A DNA stretch of 64,000 nt from DATNPX01 sp036702975 (GTDB lineage Bacteria > Cyanobacteriota > Vampirovibrionia > Obscuribacterales > Obscuribacteraceae), in contig DATNPX010000059.1 of the NCBI GenBank assembly GCA_036702975.1, positions 186,001 through 250,000 of the forward strand, read 5' to 3'. The translations under genes were made by a program, and so were the position numbers. The notes beneath the pieces are model-generated. The model searched no databases and was not told where the DNA came from. It worked only from the letters and a program-made list of their open reading frames with translations. Each line of letters opens with the position of its first letter. The first letter of the stretch is position 1. This document shows, piece after piece, positions 45,589-54,893 of this stretch.

Positions 45589-46896
45589 ATGAAAATAAGA
45601 GCCTGCCTGCTACTAATTTCACTAATTTCAATACTGCTAGCCTTGCCGACAAGATCACGGGCCGCGACCTCAGGTATTGAGACTCCAGCCTTTGAGTCAC
45701 TTGAACGAGTCGACACAGACAATGCTTTCGACGGCGACAGCGCCTCGAGAACATTTGTTCTACGCACGCAAGAGCACAAGCCGGTAGGAGACGCCTATAT
45801 CATCGTCACCGACCATACAGAAGAACAGTACTTGGCACCACTGCGCAAACTGGCTGCCTTTCACCATGGCAAAGTGCTGCAGATCGGAAGTTTCGCAGAC
45901 CTCTGCACCAACGAACGCTTTCGCGATCAACTGCGCACCGGCTTGCAAGCTGAACGTCCACGCTTCGTCGCTATCGCTCCAACACTTGGCACATATCAGG
46001 AGAATGTGCTGCTGACGTTCTGGCAAATCATGTCTGAGCTTGGTCCTGAGCCTGGTCTGGATGTTTTTCCAGGACTACTAGTGGCACCGGATGCGGCATC
46101 ATTCGCGAATTTGATCGAACACTCAATTACTTACACTCCAGCACCTATCAAGCCGTTTATAGTTGCCCAAGTAACCGACTGCGGACAGAACGGTCAGCGT
46201 TCATTGCAAAAATTGCGCATCTTACGCCAATACTTCCAGGCCCGCCGCGTGCCATCTTCAGGGCTGATAGTGAGGAAAGCCGAAGCGATGCGCTGCCAAA
46301 ACGAGTTTCCGGCTCAAGTTGGTGAGTTTGAACTCGATCAGAAACGACCGAGAGTTCTTGTACCAAGCCTCACGCCTGAAATCCAACAAGCCTTTGCCTG
46401 GTCGAACCTCGATATATTTTTCGGTCACGGCGTGCCTGGAATGACTTGCAGCCTAGACGTCAACGCCTTCGACCAGACTGATTTTACAGGCAAAATCGTA
46501 TTGAGCGGTTCTTGCTTCTCTGCCGCCCCTCTATACTCAGACCTTCCAACAGATTCGGTCGGCATTGACGGCTCGCCTGTGGAAAATGAACGGACCAGAT
46601 TTTTTCAGCGCGCCATCGCCAATGGTGCCGTCATACTCTACGGGCACATGCGAACGAACGGCGGATTCCCTGAACTGAGCGCCTTTTTTGAAGGATTGAT
46701 GAACGGATTGACAGTTGGTGAATCGTATCAGCGCCTGACGAATGCCAACATTGCAATGAGCAAACTTCCTCAAGACAGAATTATGATTTTGCCGCAATTC
46801 ATCAACTTCAAGCAAGCCGTGACCAGACACAATGCCTTGCTCTACGTGGTAATAGGCGATCCGGCGCTGACTCCATTTCCGAACAGACAGAACTAA
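45589..46896 (+). CDS. Secreted peptidase C25 (gingipain)-like protein
   Basis: A signal peptide (about 1-25, ending SRA) leads to a caspase/gingipain-like fold. The catalytic dyad is visible as His280 in FFGHGVPG and Cys309 in LSGSCFSAAP, and the protein ends with YVVIGDPALTPF, a motif usual near the end of C25 domains. Enzymes of this type are secreted cysteine proteases that cut after Arg or Lys; specificity here is unknown. No C-terminal secretion domain is visible. The ATG follows a purine-rich AAAAAGAG. It is divergent from the giant repeat protein. Confidence 0.78.
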   Translation: MKIRACLLLISLISILLALPTRSRAATSGIETPAFESLERVDTDNAFDGDSASRTFVLRTQEHKPVGDAYIIVTDHTEEQYLAPLRKLAAFHHGKVLQIGSFADLCTNERFRDQLRTGLQAERPRFVAIAPTLGTYQENVLLTFWQIMSELGPEPGLDVFPGLLVAPDAASFANLIEHSITYTPAPIKPFIVAQVTDCGQNGQRSLQKLRILRQYFQARRVPSSGLIVRKAEAMRCQNEFPAQVGEFELDQKRPRVLVPSLTPEIQQAFAWSNLDIFFGHGVPGMTCSLDVNAFDQTDFTGKIVLSGSCFSAAPLYSDLPTDSVGIDGSPVENERTRFFQRAIANGAVILYGHMRTNGGFPELSAFFEGLMNGLTVGESYQRLTNANIAMSKLPQDRIMILPQFINFKQAVTRHNALLYVVIGDPALTPFPNRQN

Positions 46897-46926
46897 CTAA
46901 ACCTGGCTCGGCTTGAGAGTTAGTAA

Positions 46927-46965
46927 GTTGAAAGAGTTAGTTGAAAGAATTACTTGAAAGTCACC
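46927..46965. repeat. 13-bp tandem repeats
   Basis: Near-identical 13-base units containing TTGAAAG (46927, 46940, 46953) lie between the convergent C25 and PDZ genes. They may be a remnant of slippage. Confidence 0.7.
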
Positions 46966-47015
46966 TAAAACTTTCTCAAGGGTTACTGGAGAGCTACTTG
47001 AAGGTTCCTAGACAG

Positions 47016-47294
47016 TTATTTGTAGACTTCGTCCTTCGGCAAGCGTTCGATCGTGAAGTGCAGGATTTCACCGTTGCGCTTGATGTCGACTTCGACATTC
47101 TCGCCGCATGGACCGTCCAGTTGATGAACAGGACCTCCATCAACAGAGACGATTTTGTCGTTGCCACGCAACCCGGCTTTATCTGCAGGAGATCCGTGGA
47201 TGACACGATAGACCATATTTCCCGAGCGTTGAACGCCGGTATATCCATGCACATTTGAGGCGACAAGTAAGGCGGTTAGTAACGTTGCAAACAT
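47016..47294 (-). CDS. Small secreted PDZ-domain protein
   Basis: A 92-residue protein with a short signal peptide (about 1-17) and one PDZ domain: MVYRVIHGSPADKAGLRGND provides the peptide-binding loop and helix, and KIVSVDGGPV the following strand. Isolated exported PDZ domains usually hold a C-terminal peptide of a partner. No protease domain is attached. AGGAG lies nine bases before the ATG. The C25 peptidase gene converges on it. Confidence 0.75.
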   Translation of the reverse strand: MFATLLTALLVASNVHGYTGVQRSGNMVYRVIHGSPADKAGLRGNDKIVSVDGGPVHQLDGPCGENVEVDIKRNGEILHFTIERLPKDEVYK

Positions 47295-47666
47295 AGCTTA
47301 CTTCTCCTAAATCAAGTTACTTCCGCGTTAGATCTAGTCGGAATCACAGAGGGAGTTCTTTCAATATCGCGGGGACACGCGTACCGTCGAGTTCCTTGTC
47401 GGACTTCCGCCAACAAAGTTCCCGGTTCTGCACGCTAATACAAACAAATCGCGACATTGGCTGCTGTCATTTGAAGCAAATGCGAAGAGCGCTGCCAACT
47501 TTAGGCGCCAGTTCGGCAAAATGCGAATTTAATCTGGTTTGGAGCCACTGGTTTGGAGACTCTTGTTCTGCTGCCAACTGTTTGCCAAATTTGGAAACTA
47601 AATTAGTCGCAGAGTCGTTTAGTGCTATCGAGCAGGGGAAACGATTACACGACGAGGTCCTACTTC
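47295..47666. other. Intergenic region
   Basis: About 370 bases between divergent genes with no recognisable gene, hairpin or repeat. Promoters for both sides are expected here but not identifiable. Confidence 0.4.
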
Positions 47667-48410
47667 ATGGTCTACAACTACAGCATCGAAGGCAACGGAT
47701 TTCAAACAGGCGCGGCAGAACGCGCGAATCCAGCCGCTTACCACGTAGCACTAGAGATCTTCAATCATCAGCTTGCCCAGGCATCCTCTGATACCAGGGC
47801 TTTTTTAAACGGTTCGACCAGCGCGGTAGCACAGCCGTTTGTCGCCGCAGTAAATCGAGACCTGAAGCTTTTTGCCGCCCAAGACAGTTACTACGGACAA
47901 GACCACTGCAATTCCAACTATCTGGACATCAAGCCACTTTCCGGACACCCTGAGAGTGAAGAGATAGTGATGAGAAACTCAGACGGCAAGCACTCAAAAC
48001 GAGTTATGGATGTTGCGGTCGAAAATCAATGGAACCAGGAATCACTGAACCAACAACCATGGAATTCACAGCCTTGGAATTCACAGCCATGGAACGAGCG
48101 ATTCTGCCCGCCGTTCAATCGGGTGCCACCAAACTTGGTCTATGGACAAAATGGAGACATGCAAGCACCTTGTTACTATGGGCAGCCCAGATACGACTAC
48201 AATTTCCCACAAGTCGGACACAACAGCGGCTTCTACTATCCGCCAACGCAGCCCCAATGGGCACCAGTGTACGAGACTCCGATGTATGCAGCTCCAGTTT
48301 ATCGTGACTATGGATGGTGTCGCCCGCGTCAAGAAAATCCCTGGAACGTTGTTGCAGCAGTCGCTACACACGACATAACTCGTAGCCTGCTCAGAGGCAT
48401 CAGACTCTAA
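47667..48410 (+). CDS. Hypothetical protein with QPWNS repeats, 247 aa
   Basis: An unfamiliar soluble protein. The N-terminal half is ordinary; the middle contains three copies of QPWNS (about 143-158), produced by a short DNA repeat, and the C-terminal half is rich in Tyr, Pro, Asn and Trp, as in flexible adhesive or coat proteins. There is no signal peptide. GAGG lies nine bases before the ATG at 47667. The next small gene follows 22 bases downstream. Confidence 0.6.
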   Translation: MVYNYSIEGNGFQTGAAERANPAAYHVALEIFNHQLAQASSDTRAFLNGSTSAVAQPFVAAVNRDLKLFAAQDSYYGQDHCNSNYLDIKPLSGHPESEEIVMRNSDGKHSKRVMDVAVENQWNQESLNQQPWNSQPWNSQPWNERFCPPFNRVPPNLVYGQNGDMQAPCYYGQPRYDYNFPQVGHNSGFYYPPTQPQWAPVYETPMYAAPVYRDYGWCRPRQENPWNVVAAVATHDITRSLLRGIRL

Positions 48411-48432
48411 AGTAGCTACTACTTCCAGTTGT

Positions 48433-48681
48433 ATGTCTGAACGAAATAACGATACTGTTCGGGCTCAATATGTGCGGGTCCGTCAGGGTGGCGACTATGA
48501 GATAGAAGCAACTGGTGCGATCGCCTTCGGTGTGAAGCCTAGCAGCGTACCGATTATCGGGATGTATAAGCCGAGGAACGGTTTTACTCAAGACCTCGGG
48601 CAGGTAAGAGTTAACGCTGATGGCACGATCCAGACAACCAACGGACCGAGCGGTAAGTGGCGTCTTTTAATGCCGCGCTAA
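48433..48681 (+). CDS. Hypothetical protein, 82 aa
   Basis: A short soluble protein with no recognised motif. It begins 22 bases after the previous gene, without a good ribosome binding site, and its last four bases overlap the end of the convergent aspartokinase gene. It could be part of an operon with the gene before it. Confidence 0.5.
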   Translation: MSERNNDTVRAQYVRVRQGGDYEIEATGAIAFGVKPSSVPIIGMYKPRNGFTQDLGQVRVNADGTIQTTNGPSGKWRLLMPR

Positions 48682-49934
48682 CTAGCAAGCAGCTGCAATT
48701 TGCACAGGTTTGTGTGTAAACGCTCTACTGTGGCAGCGCGCAATTCTTTCGATACGAGGAAAGATATCCTGCGCGGTGAACCCGAAACTCCGCGAATTGA
48801 AATTCCATCTTGAGCCAAAGCTCTGATGGCATCGACTTCTCTTTGCGAAGTGATATCACGGGCAATGAGTGACACCTTATTGAGCCCGCCCTCCACACGA
48901 ATATCTTCAAAACCGAGATATTCGCATTGTGGTTTCAGAGACTCGAGTGCTGTCTCCACATCATGCTCGCTCAGACACAATGACAGCTCTTGTGCGGATT
49001 CAGAGAGAGAACGACATTGCTCAAACACCAAACCACCTTTGCGCAAAAGAGAGAGCAATTGCGCTTTGATTTTGAAACGTGCATGTCTATATTCGCGCTT
49101 TTTACGAGTGCCACACAAACCCGCAGCTGTCATTTGAATTTTGATCAACGCTTGTTCTTTCATCACAGCAACTCCAGTAAACCAATTCAATTGAGATGTT
49201 GTGGACGCCGTCACGAGAGTACCCAAATCTGCAGGACGAAACGTCGAGCGCACGCGCACAGCTACGTGGTTCCGCATCGCGATATCTACTGAACGAGCGT
49301 TCAAAACCTGCGCGCCATTTTTCGCCAGCTCGAGCATTTCGCTGTACGCAATCGAGTCAAGCTTGTAGGCATGTTCGAACAGATTCGGGTCAGCGCTAAA
49401 GACACCTGTCACATCGGTGTATATATCGCACCGCTGCGCGGAAACGGCAGCTGCTAAGGCAATTGCGGTTGTGTCGGAACCGCCTCTTCCGAGTGTCGTC
49501 CATTGACCGAATGCATCGCGTCCCTGAAATCCAGGAACAACAGGTACGCAATTGTCATTCAAATAAGACAGCAGTGCTTGCGGGTTAATCTGCTTAATCT
49601 CAGCTGAACCAAATGTCGAATCAGTAAGAATACCGGCAGCGCCTCCGTCGAACGACCTCGCCTTTCCGCCTAACGATTGAATGGCCATCGTAAGCAACGC
49701 ACATGAAACTTGCTCGCCTGTCACCATCAAATAATCGAGCTCACGAGCATCTGGCTTATGTTGCAACTCCTTGGCCATATCTATCAAATGGTCGGTGCTG
49801 TGCCCCATGGCTGAAACAACCACAATAACTTGGTTTCCATGCAATACTTCGGTAAGAACAATTTTGGCAGCGTCGCGAATCCGGTCTAAATCCATAACGG
49901 ATGTGCCACCAAATTTAATGACTATTCTATTCAT
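48678..49934 (-). CDS. lysC: Aspartokinase with divergent regulatory domain
   Basis: Phosphorylates aspartate, the first step to lysine, threonine and methionine. The kinase domain shows IVIKFGGTSV, VTGEQVSC, the GFQGRD segment and TTLGRGGSDTTA. The regulatory part (about 245-418) has two ACT-like units, but the first lacks the usual PDKPG-type loop and contains a basic insertion (GTRKKREYRHARFKIKA), so feedback control may differ from known enzymes. The second unit (VSLIARD...GISIRGVSGSPRRISFLV) is more typical. GAGGA lies five bases before the ATG at 49934. Confidence 0.9.
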   Translation of the reverse strand: MNRIVIKFGGTSVMDLDRIRDAAKIVLTEVLHGNQVIVVVSAMGHSTDHLIDMAKELQHKPDARELDYLMVTGEQVSCALLTMAIQSLGGKARSFDGGAAGILTDSTFGSAEIKQINPQALLSYLNDNCVPVVPGFQGRDAFGQWTTLGRGGSDTTAIALAAAVSAQRCDIYTDVTGVFSADPNLFEHAYKLDSIAYSEMLELAKNGAQVLNARSVDIAMRNHVAVRVRSTFRPADLGTLVTASTTSQLNWFTGVAVMKEQALIKIQMTAAGLCGTRKKREYRHARFKIKAQLLSLLRKGGLVFEQCRSLSESAQELSLCLSEHDVETALESLKPQCEYLGFEDIRVEGGLNKVSLIARDITSQREVDAIRALAQDGISIRGVSGSPRRISFLVSKELRAATVERLHTNLCKLQLLAS

Positions 49935-50071
49935 AACCTTCCTCAATTTCGCAGCGAGATAGGCTGTAGCGTCTTCCAAGACTCTAAGCTATCGGATGTC
50001 GTTTATTAGCTAGCCCGGCGCAATACGTGTTCAGCAAGCGGGCTTAAACATTTGGGTTGTGTTTGCGAAAG

Positions 50072-50284
50072 CTATGGACCAGCCATTCCGTCAAAAAATT
50101 TCCGTGGTGCCACAACGTCGGCATCTACGGATTCTGTTTTGTGTCTTGCATGAGACGAGAGAGTTACCGTTACTTGTCTATAAAACTTTGTTGGTTGTAG
50201 AGCACAGTTGTTATCAACGCTACAACTACTTCCCTCCGTGTCGGAGGCATTCTCATCTTCTTGAAGCTCTTGCGAATTCTTCAC
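50072..50284 (-). CDS. Candidate small protein, 70 aa
   Basis: A GTG start is preceded eight bases upstream by AAGGAG, and a TATATA lies just before that, giving a compact promoter and ribosome binding site. The protein is polar and acidic at its N-terminus (KNSQELQEDENASDTEGSS) with no domain. It fits the gap between aspartokinase and the next gene. It is a candidate only; codon use and conservation would decide. Confidence 0.5.
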   Translation of the reverse strand: MKNSQELQEDENASDTEGSSCSVDNNCALQPTKFYRQVTVTLSSHARHKTESVDADVVAPRKFFDGMAGP

Positions 50285-50439
50285 TGTCGAATCTCCTTGT
50301 AATACCTATATATACCTTCTTAAAAGTGCAAACCGTACATGCATGTTATACAGCTGCATCTGCTAAGCGGGCGACAAAATCCATCTCTTTTTGTCAAGTT
50401 TGTGTCTAGACTCAAGAATAAACCTACGATGCAAGCGCG

Positions 50440-50688
50440 ATGCGACGAAACTACAACTCGTACACTCCGCATAGCAAGCTAATCTTAGAGGTTTGCCCCA
50501 ACTGCGGAAAACGCACCAGTTTACAGTTCGAGGAACAACCAGATGAAACATCCGGGATGGTATCGCCGGGAGAACCACCTCGGGCAGAGAAGTCGGGACG
50601 CTACGGCCACGCAGTGCGACGGCAAGTTCTCGACATACTGAATTTTCACAAAACCGTAATGATTTCGGCAGCTTTAGCCACATCTTAA
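50440..50688 (+). CDS. Candidate small CxxC protein, 82 aa
   Basis: This frame includes EVCPNCGKRTSLQFEEQPDE, a single zinc-ribbon-like CxxC, followed by a polar tail. Only one Cys pair is present, so a stable zinc site would need a dimer. No ribosome binding site is seen, and an antisense frame of similar length overlaps it; the call is tentative. Confidence 0.4.
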   Translation: MRRNYNSYTPHSKLILEVCPNCGKRTSLQFEEQPDETSGMVSPGEPPRAEKSGRYGHAVRRQVLDILNFHKTVMISAALATS

Positions 50689-50767
50689 ACACATTTCAGG
50701 CTTACACTTTGAAACTACAAAGCCCGGTAATTGCAGGATTGGCAAAGGGCTCCCCAAACAATCCAAA

Positions 50768-51610
50768 GTGAAGTTTCCGAAAATGCTTAAACGCAATCAG
50801 ACATCGCAATCGCTGTTACTAAACAGCCGGCGAGGTGAACAGATATTGCCTCTCAATCAAAAACGTCTATCACCGGATGCAGCGGCAACACTGTGCGACA
50901 TCAAACTTGACGATGAAGGTTCCACGCGTAGAACCCTAGGCTTGCTGCCGATGCCGCAGAGCCGTTACGGGCACGAAATTACCGAAACAGATACCTTGCG
51001 ATTGCAGACGCTTCTTCTTTCAATTGAATCGAAAAAAATCTCCTGCTGCCTGCGTGTATTTTCCGAATCGACAAAATCGCGTTCAGCCATGCTTATCTAT
51101 CGTGGACGATTGATAGGATGCGTCTACGGCAGGCGCGGTGAGGAACAGCGATTCGGCAAACAGGCTTTCAACCAAATCATGGACGACCTGGTTAGCCAGG
51201 GTAACCTGCTCGACACTTATAAATTGACGGACGAATTGGCGCTTGCCGCAGCTGCGCTATTTCATGGTGGTCTCAATCAAGTATTCAACGGCGCGCCCGC
51301 GTCAGAGATTTATCCTAAATGCGCGCGCATGGTGGCGAACAATAAACGTACAGGTTGCATAGTTTGCAGAGATAACGGTGAAGGAGCAATCTCCATAACC
51401 TATCTGTTTGAAGGCGCGATTATTGGTGTCTACTCTTTCAGCGAGGGCTGGCAGACACCAACGCAGACAGCAGCCTTGAACACAATCGACCAGGTTGGCG
51501 GCGCTGAACTTTGGCTTGCAGTTTTGCCAATAGAGACCGAAGCAGCCGAATCTTTAACCGAAAGTCTCACGGGGTTAGATTTCACACCGAATACCCACGG
51601 TTCCAAATAG
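50768..51610 (+). CDS. Hypothetical protein, 280 aa
   Basis: I do not recognise a family. The central region (CLRVFSESTKSRSAMLIYRG, then LIGCVYGRRGEEQRFGKQAF) has a strand-turn-strand pattern reminiscent of DUF4388-type modules: a beta hairpin presenting 'YRGRLIGCVYG'. This would suggest a signalling-related protein, but the match is by eye only. No signal peptide. The start is either GTG at 50768 or ATG at 50783; neither has a clear ribosome binding site. Confidence 0.6.
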   Translation: MKFPKMLKRNQTSQSLLLNSRRGEQILPLNQKRLSPDAAATLCDIKLDDEGSTRRTLGLLPMPQSRYGHEITETDTLRLQTLLLSIESKKISCCLRVFSESTKSRSAMLIYRGRLIGCVYGRRGEEQRFGKQAFNQIMDDLVSQGNLLDTYKLTDELALAAAALFHGGLNQVFNGAPASEIYPKCARMVANNKRTGCIVCRDNGEGAISITYLFEGAIIGVYSFSEGWQTPTQTAALNTIDQVGGAELWLAVLPIETEAAESLTESLTGLDFTPNTHGSK

Positions 51611-51803
51611 CCGCTACAGCCTGCCCGAAAGAACGCGAAACCTCGCATTTATGAGTCTGCACCATAGATGAAATGCTTTTCCTCATCGACAGGACCGCTT
51701 CCCGCCCAGAAAAGCAGCCAAAAGTGGTAACTTTTGTTGGTTCCCTTCCCGCCATGACCGCCTTAGGCTGGTTGGCAAGGAAGGCGACGAAGGGGCGAGG
51801 CTG

Positions 51804-52805
51804 TTGGGCAAGATCCTCAAGCGAAGCGTTGCGGCTGCAGTATTATGTTTACTTTTCAGCGCCCTGAGTAGCGACGCTACGACAATCTTGAAAGGTCACA
51901 AGAAAATCAGCAGGGCGGTAAAAAACGCATCTGTTAGCCCGATTCTCACAGTGCATAGCGACCCGCTAGCGCCAGAGATGTCTGCCGAGGCACTTCAACT
52001 GGCAGACTTAATGGGCATCAAGGACAAACTAAAACGGCTTTCGGAACTAAATAAGTTGGCGAAAAGCTCTAACCTTAGCATCGACCAAAAGGAAGAGCGT
52101 TGGGATCTGAAGTTCACCCTTCTGGAAACCATTGAGGAGACGCGACTTCAGATAGATTGTGTGCGGGGTGAAATCGAAGAAGAAGAAGTGGTGCTGGAAG
52201 AAGCTAGACGCTTGCTTGGCGAAGAACGCGACGACAAAGTCAATAGAGCCAACATCAACGCTTTCCGCACAAATGGCGCGCTCTGGGCAGTCGCCGAAGC
52301 TCTCGATATACCGACTTATAATCGTCCCAAATATTCGATCCCATCAGGGTCTATCGGAATCATCGCCGGTATTGTGCCGTCTATCTTTTCGGCCGTTGCC
52401 ACGCGCTCTTCGACGGGCGGCACTTATAAACGACAGATTTATCCAAACATGCTGACCAAGATATTCGATGTGACACCGATACCGCGTGTGGACTATCCAG
52501 GTGTGGTCTGGCTCTACCTCAATACTGCAGCCCCTGGTGAAACGAAATCACGCAAACAGATAATTCAAGAGCGCTGGCGTAAAGACCCATATATAAATTA
52601 CTTTCGGCACAACACAAGTTCCGAAAGCATCATGCTCTTAACAGGAAATGCTCCTTACACCGGAGACTTAGAGCTAGTCTCAGATAAACTGATCATGATG
52701 GGACAAGTGAAAGCGATTACGTTGCAGATGACGCGCCCGTTGCTTGAGATTTGCATGGTTGTACACGACAGCAAGCAGATGCCCGAAAACACTCCAACAC
52801 CTTAA
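51804..52805 (+). CDS. Secreted single-module member of a repeat family
   Basis: After a signal peptide (about 1-25) this 333-residue protein contains one copy (about 61-320) of the module found three times in the protein at 58957-61437: LADLMGIKDKLKRLSELN, an ETRLQIDCVRGEIEEEE helix, a NINAFRTNGALWAVAE helix, a Gly/Ser-rich hydrophobic hairpin (SIGIIAGIVPSIFSAVAT), and a W-containing C-terminal part. The hairpin could be membrane-inserting. No enzyme motif is visible. The TTG start is supported by AAGGGG eight bases upstream. Confidence 0.65.
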   Translation: MGKILKRSVAAAVLCLLFSALSSDATTILKGHKKISRAVKNASVSPILTVHSDPLAPEMSAEALQLADLMGIKDKLKRLSELNKLAKSSNLSIDQKEERWDLKFTLLETIEETRLQIDCVRGEIEEEEVVLEEARRLLGEERDDKVNRANINAFRTNGALWAVAEALDIPTYNRPKYSIPSGSIGIIAGIVPSIFSAVATRSSTGGTYKRQIYPNMLTKIFDVTPIPRVDYPGVVWLYLNTAAPGETKSRKQIIQERWRKDPYINYFRHNTSSESIMLLTGNAPYTGDLELVSDKLIMMGQVKAITLQMTRPLLEICMVVHDSKQMPENTPTP

Positions 52806-52853
52806 GTTAGCAGCCCGGCCTCTATGTGCGGGTCTGTCGATGCACCGGCTCGC

Positions 52854-53768
52854 CTATGTACCGGCACGCATGCGAGCAGCTTCCTCAGCAGGCGAACTGC
52901 CAAACATGCGCTTAAATTCACGGCTAAATTGAGAAGCACTTTCATAACCAACACGCGTTGCGGCAACATTGGCATTCAAATCTTCCTGCACCATCAACAT
53001 GCGAGCTTTGTGCAAGCGGACAGATTTGATGTATTGCAGTGGCGCAATGGAAGTGACAACTTTGAAATTATGATGGAAAGCAGAAACGCTCATGTTGGCT
53101 TCTTCTGCTAAAGTTTCAACATCTAATTTATCCGCGAAGTCGGTATGAATTCGACGCAAAGTTTTTGCAATGTGGGAAAATTTGCTGCGCCTCGTCACAA
53201 GAGCCTTGAGCGCGTCACCTTGCTCACTGCACAGTATCCGATAGATTACTTCGCGAATAATTTGTGGTCCCAGAATGCGGGCTTCCGCAGGCGTGCTCAG
53301 AGTTCTCAGCAAGCGTTCTGTCGCATCCAAAAGGTCGGCATTGAGTGGCGTCGCGATAAATCCCCTCAAGACGTCGTTACTGCCTTCGGTGCGATCGTCA
53401 AGTTCGAGCAGTAGTTCAGCAACGATCGATGGTTCGACTTTGATCGAGACACCCAATAGCGGTGAGTCAACTGTTGCGGTGGTCTCACATTCGAAAGGAA
53501 GTGGAATGGACAGCACCAGATAGTTATTCGCGTCATACGTGAATGAGTGCTCTCCAACATAGCCCCGCTTACGTCCTTGAGCGATAATCACTATGCTTGG
53601 ATCGTAAATAACAGGAGCGCGCGGCATCGCTTTGGTGGCACGCATAAATCGCACGGCGTCAAGCACTGAACTACTCAAACCGTCAGTTTTTGCTAAGGGC
53701 ACTAACAGCTCGGCTAAGCGATTGTTAGCGATAACACCAGTTGAGGTGGCAGTATGTGAGGCACTCAT
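52854..53768 (-). CDS. AraC-family transcriptional regulator
   Basis: An N-terminal cupin-type sensor domain (about 30-195; FTYDANNYLVLS) is followed by the two helix-turn-helix motifs of the AraC family (about 200-300), with LDVETLAEEANMSVSAFHHN and the VGYESASQFSREFKRMFG signature. It resembles the YqhC type, which activates aldehyde-detoxifying reductases. It is divergent from an SDR gene and an aldo/keto reductase gene and probably controls them. GAGGG lies close before the ATG. Confidence 0.9.
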   Translation of the reverse strand: MSASHTATSTGVIANNRLAELLVPLAKTDGLSSSVLDAVRFMRATKAMPRAPVIYDPSIVIIAQGRKRGYVGEHSFTYDANNYLVLSIPLPFECETTATVDSPLLGVSIKVEPSIVAELLLELDDRTEGSNDVLRGFIATPLNADLLDATERLLRTLSTPAEARILGPQIIREVIYRILCSEQGDALKALVTRRSKFSHIAKTLRRIHTDFADKLDVETLAEEANMSVSAFHHNFKVVTSIAPLQYIKSVRLHKARMLMVQEDLNANVAATRVGYESASQFSREFKRMFGSSPAEEAARMRAGT

Positions 53769-54020
53769 TTTTCCCTCATTGTTAGCTGCATAGTGCAGAT
53801 TTCAAACCGATAACTGAGACTGGACGGCTCGCTCTACTATGCCATCCTATAGGATCAGGCAAGGTTTTTGCTGCTTTCCAACCGATTGTTGGGAAAATCG
53901 AGAGAATTAGGCAAGTGTCCGACACGATTAGGCATTGAGGGTAGAGCGACTGCGACTGTAGATTGTCTATTACGGGGCGAATCATATGCCTGCAACTCTA
54001 CAAATAAAGAAGTATTGAAC

Positions 54021-54893
54021 ATGAACAATATGAGTAATCTGAATAGTTCGCACAGTTCGAATCAGCAAAAAAAGGTGTGGTTTATAACCGGCATCTCACG
54101 GGGCTTAGGAAAAGCAATCGCGCAAGAGGCGCTCACACGTGGTGATTCAGTCATCGGCACATCACGTGACGGTAATCACGACCTGCATGCAAGCAATGGC
54201 AATTTGCATGTTTTGGCACTGGATGTAAACAATCGCGAGCAAGTATTTGTCGCCCTCGAAAAAGCCTACGAGCGCTATTGGCGGTTGGATGTTCTCGTAA
54301 ACAATGCTGGTTACGGGCAACTCGGACCGATCGAACATGTCTCGGCGTTGGATGCAAGACAACAGTTTGAAACAAATTTCTTCGGAGCACTAAATGTTAT
54401 TCAAGCAGCTTTGCCATCTATGAGGGCTCAACGCAGCGGACACATAATCAATATTTCATCGATTGCAGGTATAGACGCCACTCCTGGCGGTGGCTTGTAT
54501 GCAGCAAGTAAATTTGCACTGGAGGGGCTGTCGGAGAGTCTCGCCAAGGAGGTTGAACCGTTAGGATTGCATGTAACCATCGTTGAGCCGGGAGCTTTCC
54601 GCACCGATTTCCTCTCAGACAAGTCGTTGAAGATTTCGGCGTTAAGTCAAGAATACTCTCACCTCAATCCCATGTATGAATTGTGGAATTCGCTAGATGG
54701 CAACCAAGCCGGTGACCCCACTCGGGCAGCGGAAGCCATTTTTGATGTAACACTAGAAGAAGCGCCACCACTGCGATTGGTGCTCGGTCCTGACGCATTC
54801 ACTCGGGTCAACAAGAAAATCGCAGCCTTAACCAACGACCTGAAACGGTACGAATCGGTTTCAAGAAATACAGATTTTGCAGGAGTTAAATAA
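54021..54893 (+). CDS. Short-chain dehydrogenase/reductase
   Basis: A 290-residue classical SDR. Visible motifs are TGISRGLG (NAD(P) binding), NNAGYG, the catalytic Ser in ISSIAG and YAASK with the Tyr-Lys pair, followed by PGAFRTDF. It reduces or oxidises a carbonyl substrate that cannot be named. The ATG at 54021 is chosen because the upstream part is unrelated to the family. The last base of its TAA is the first base of the next gene's ATG (TAATG), so the two are coupled. It is divergent from the AraC regulator. Confidence 0.88.
   Translation: MNNMSNLNSSHSSNQQKKVWFITGISRGLGKAIAQEALTRGDSVIGTSRDGNHDLHASNGNLHVLALDVNNREQVFVALEKAYERYWRLDVLVNNAGYGQLGPIEHVSALDARQQFETNFFGALNVIQAALPSMRAQRSGHIINISSIAGIDATPGGGLYAASKFALEGLSESLAKEVEPLGLHVTIVEPGAFRTDFLSDKSLKISALSQEYSHLNPMYELWNSLDGNQAGDPTRAAEAIFDVTLEEAPPLRLVLGPDAFTRVNKKIAALTNDLKRYESVSRNTDFAGVK

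Noticed and set aside
50363..50692. Antisense 109-codon frame over the small CxxC gene
   Set aside because: It has no ribosome binding site and its Arg/Cys/Trp-rich composition looks like a shadow of the opposite strand.
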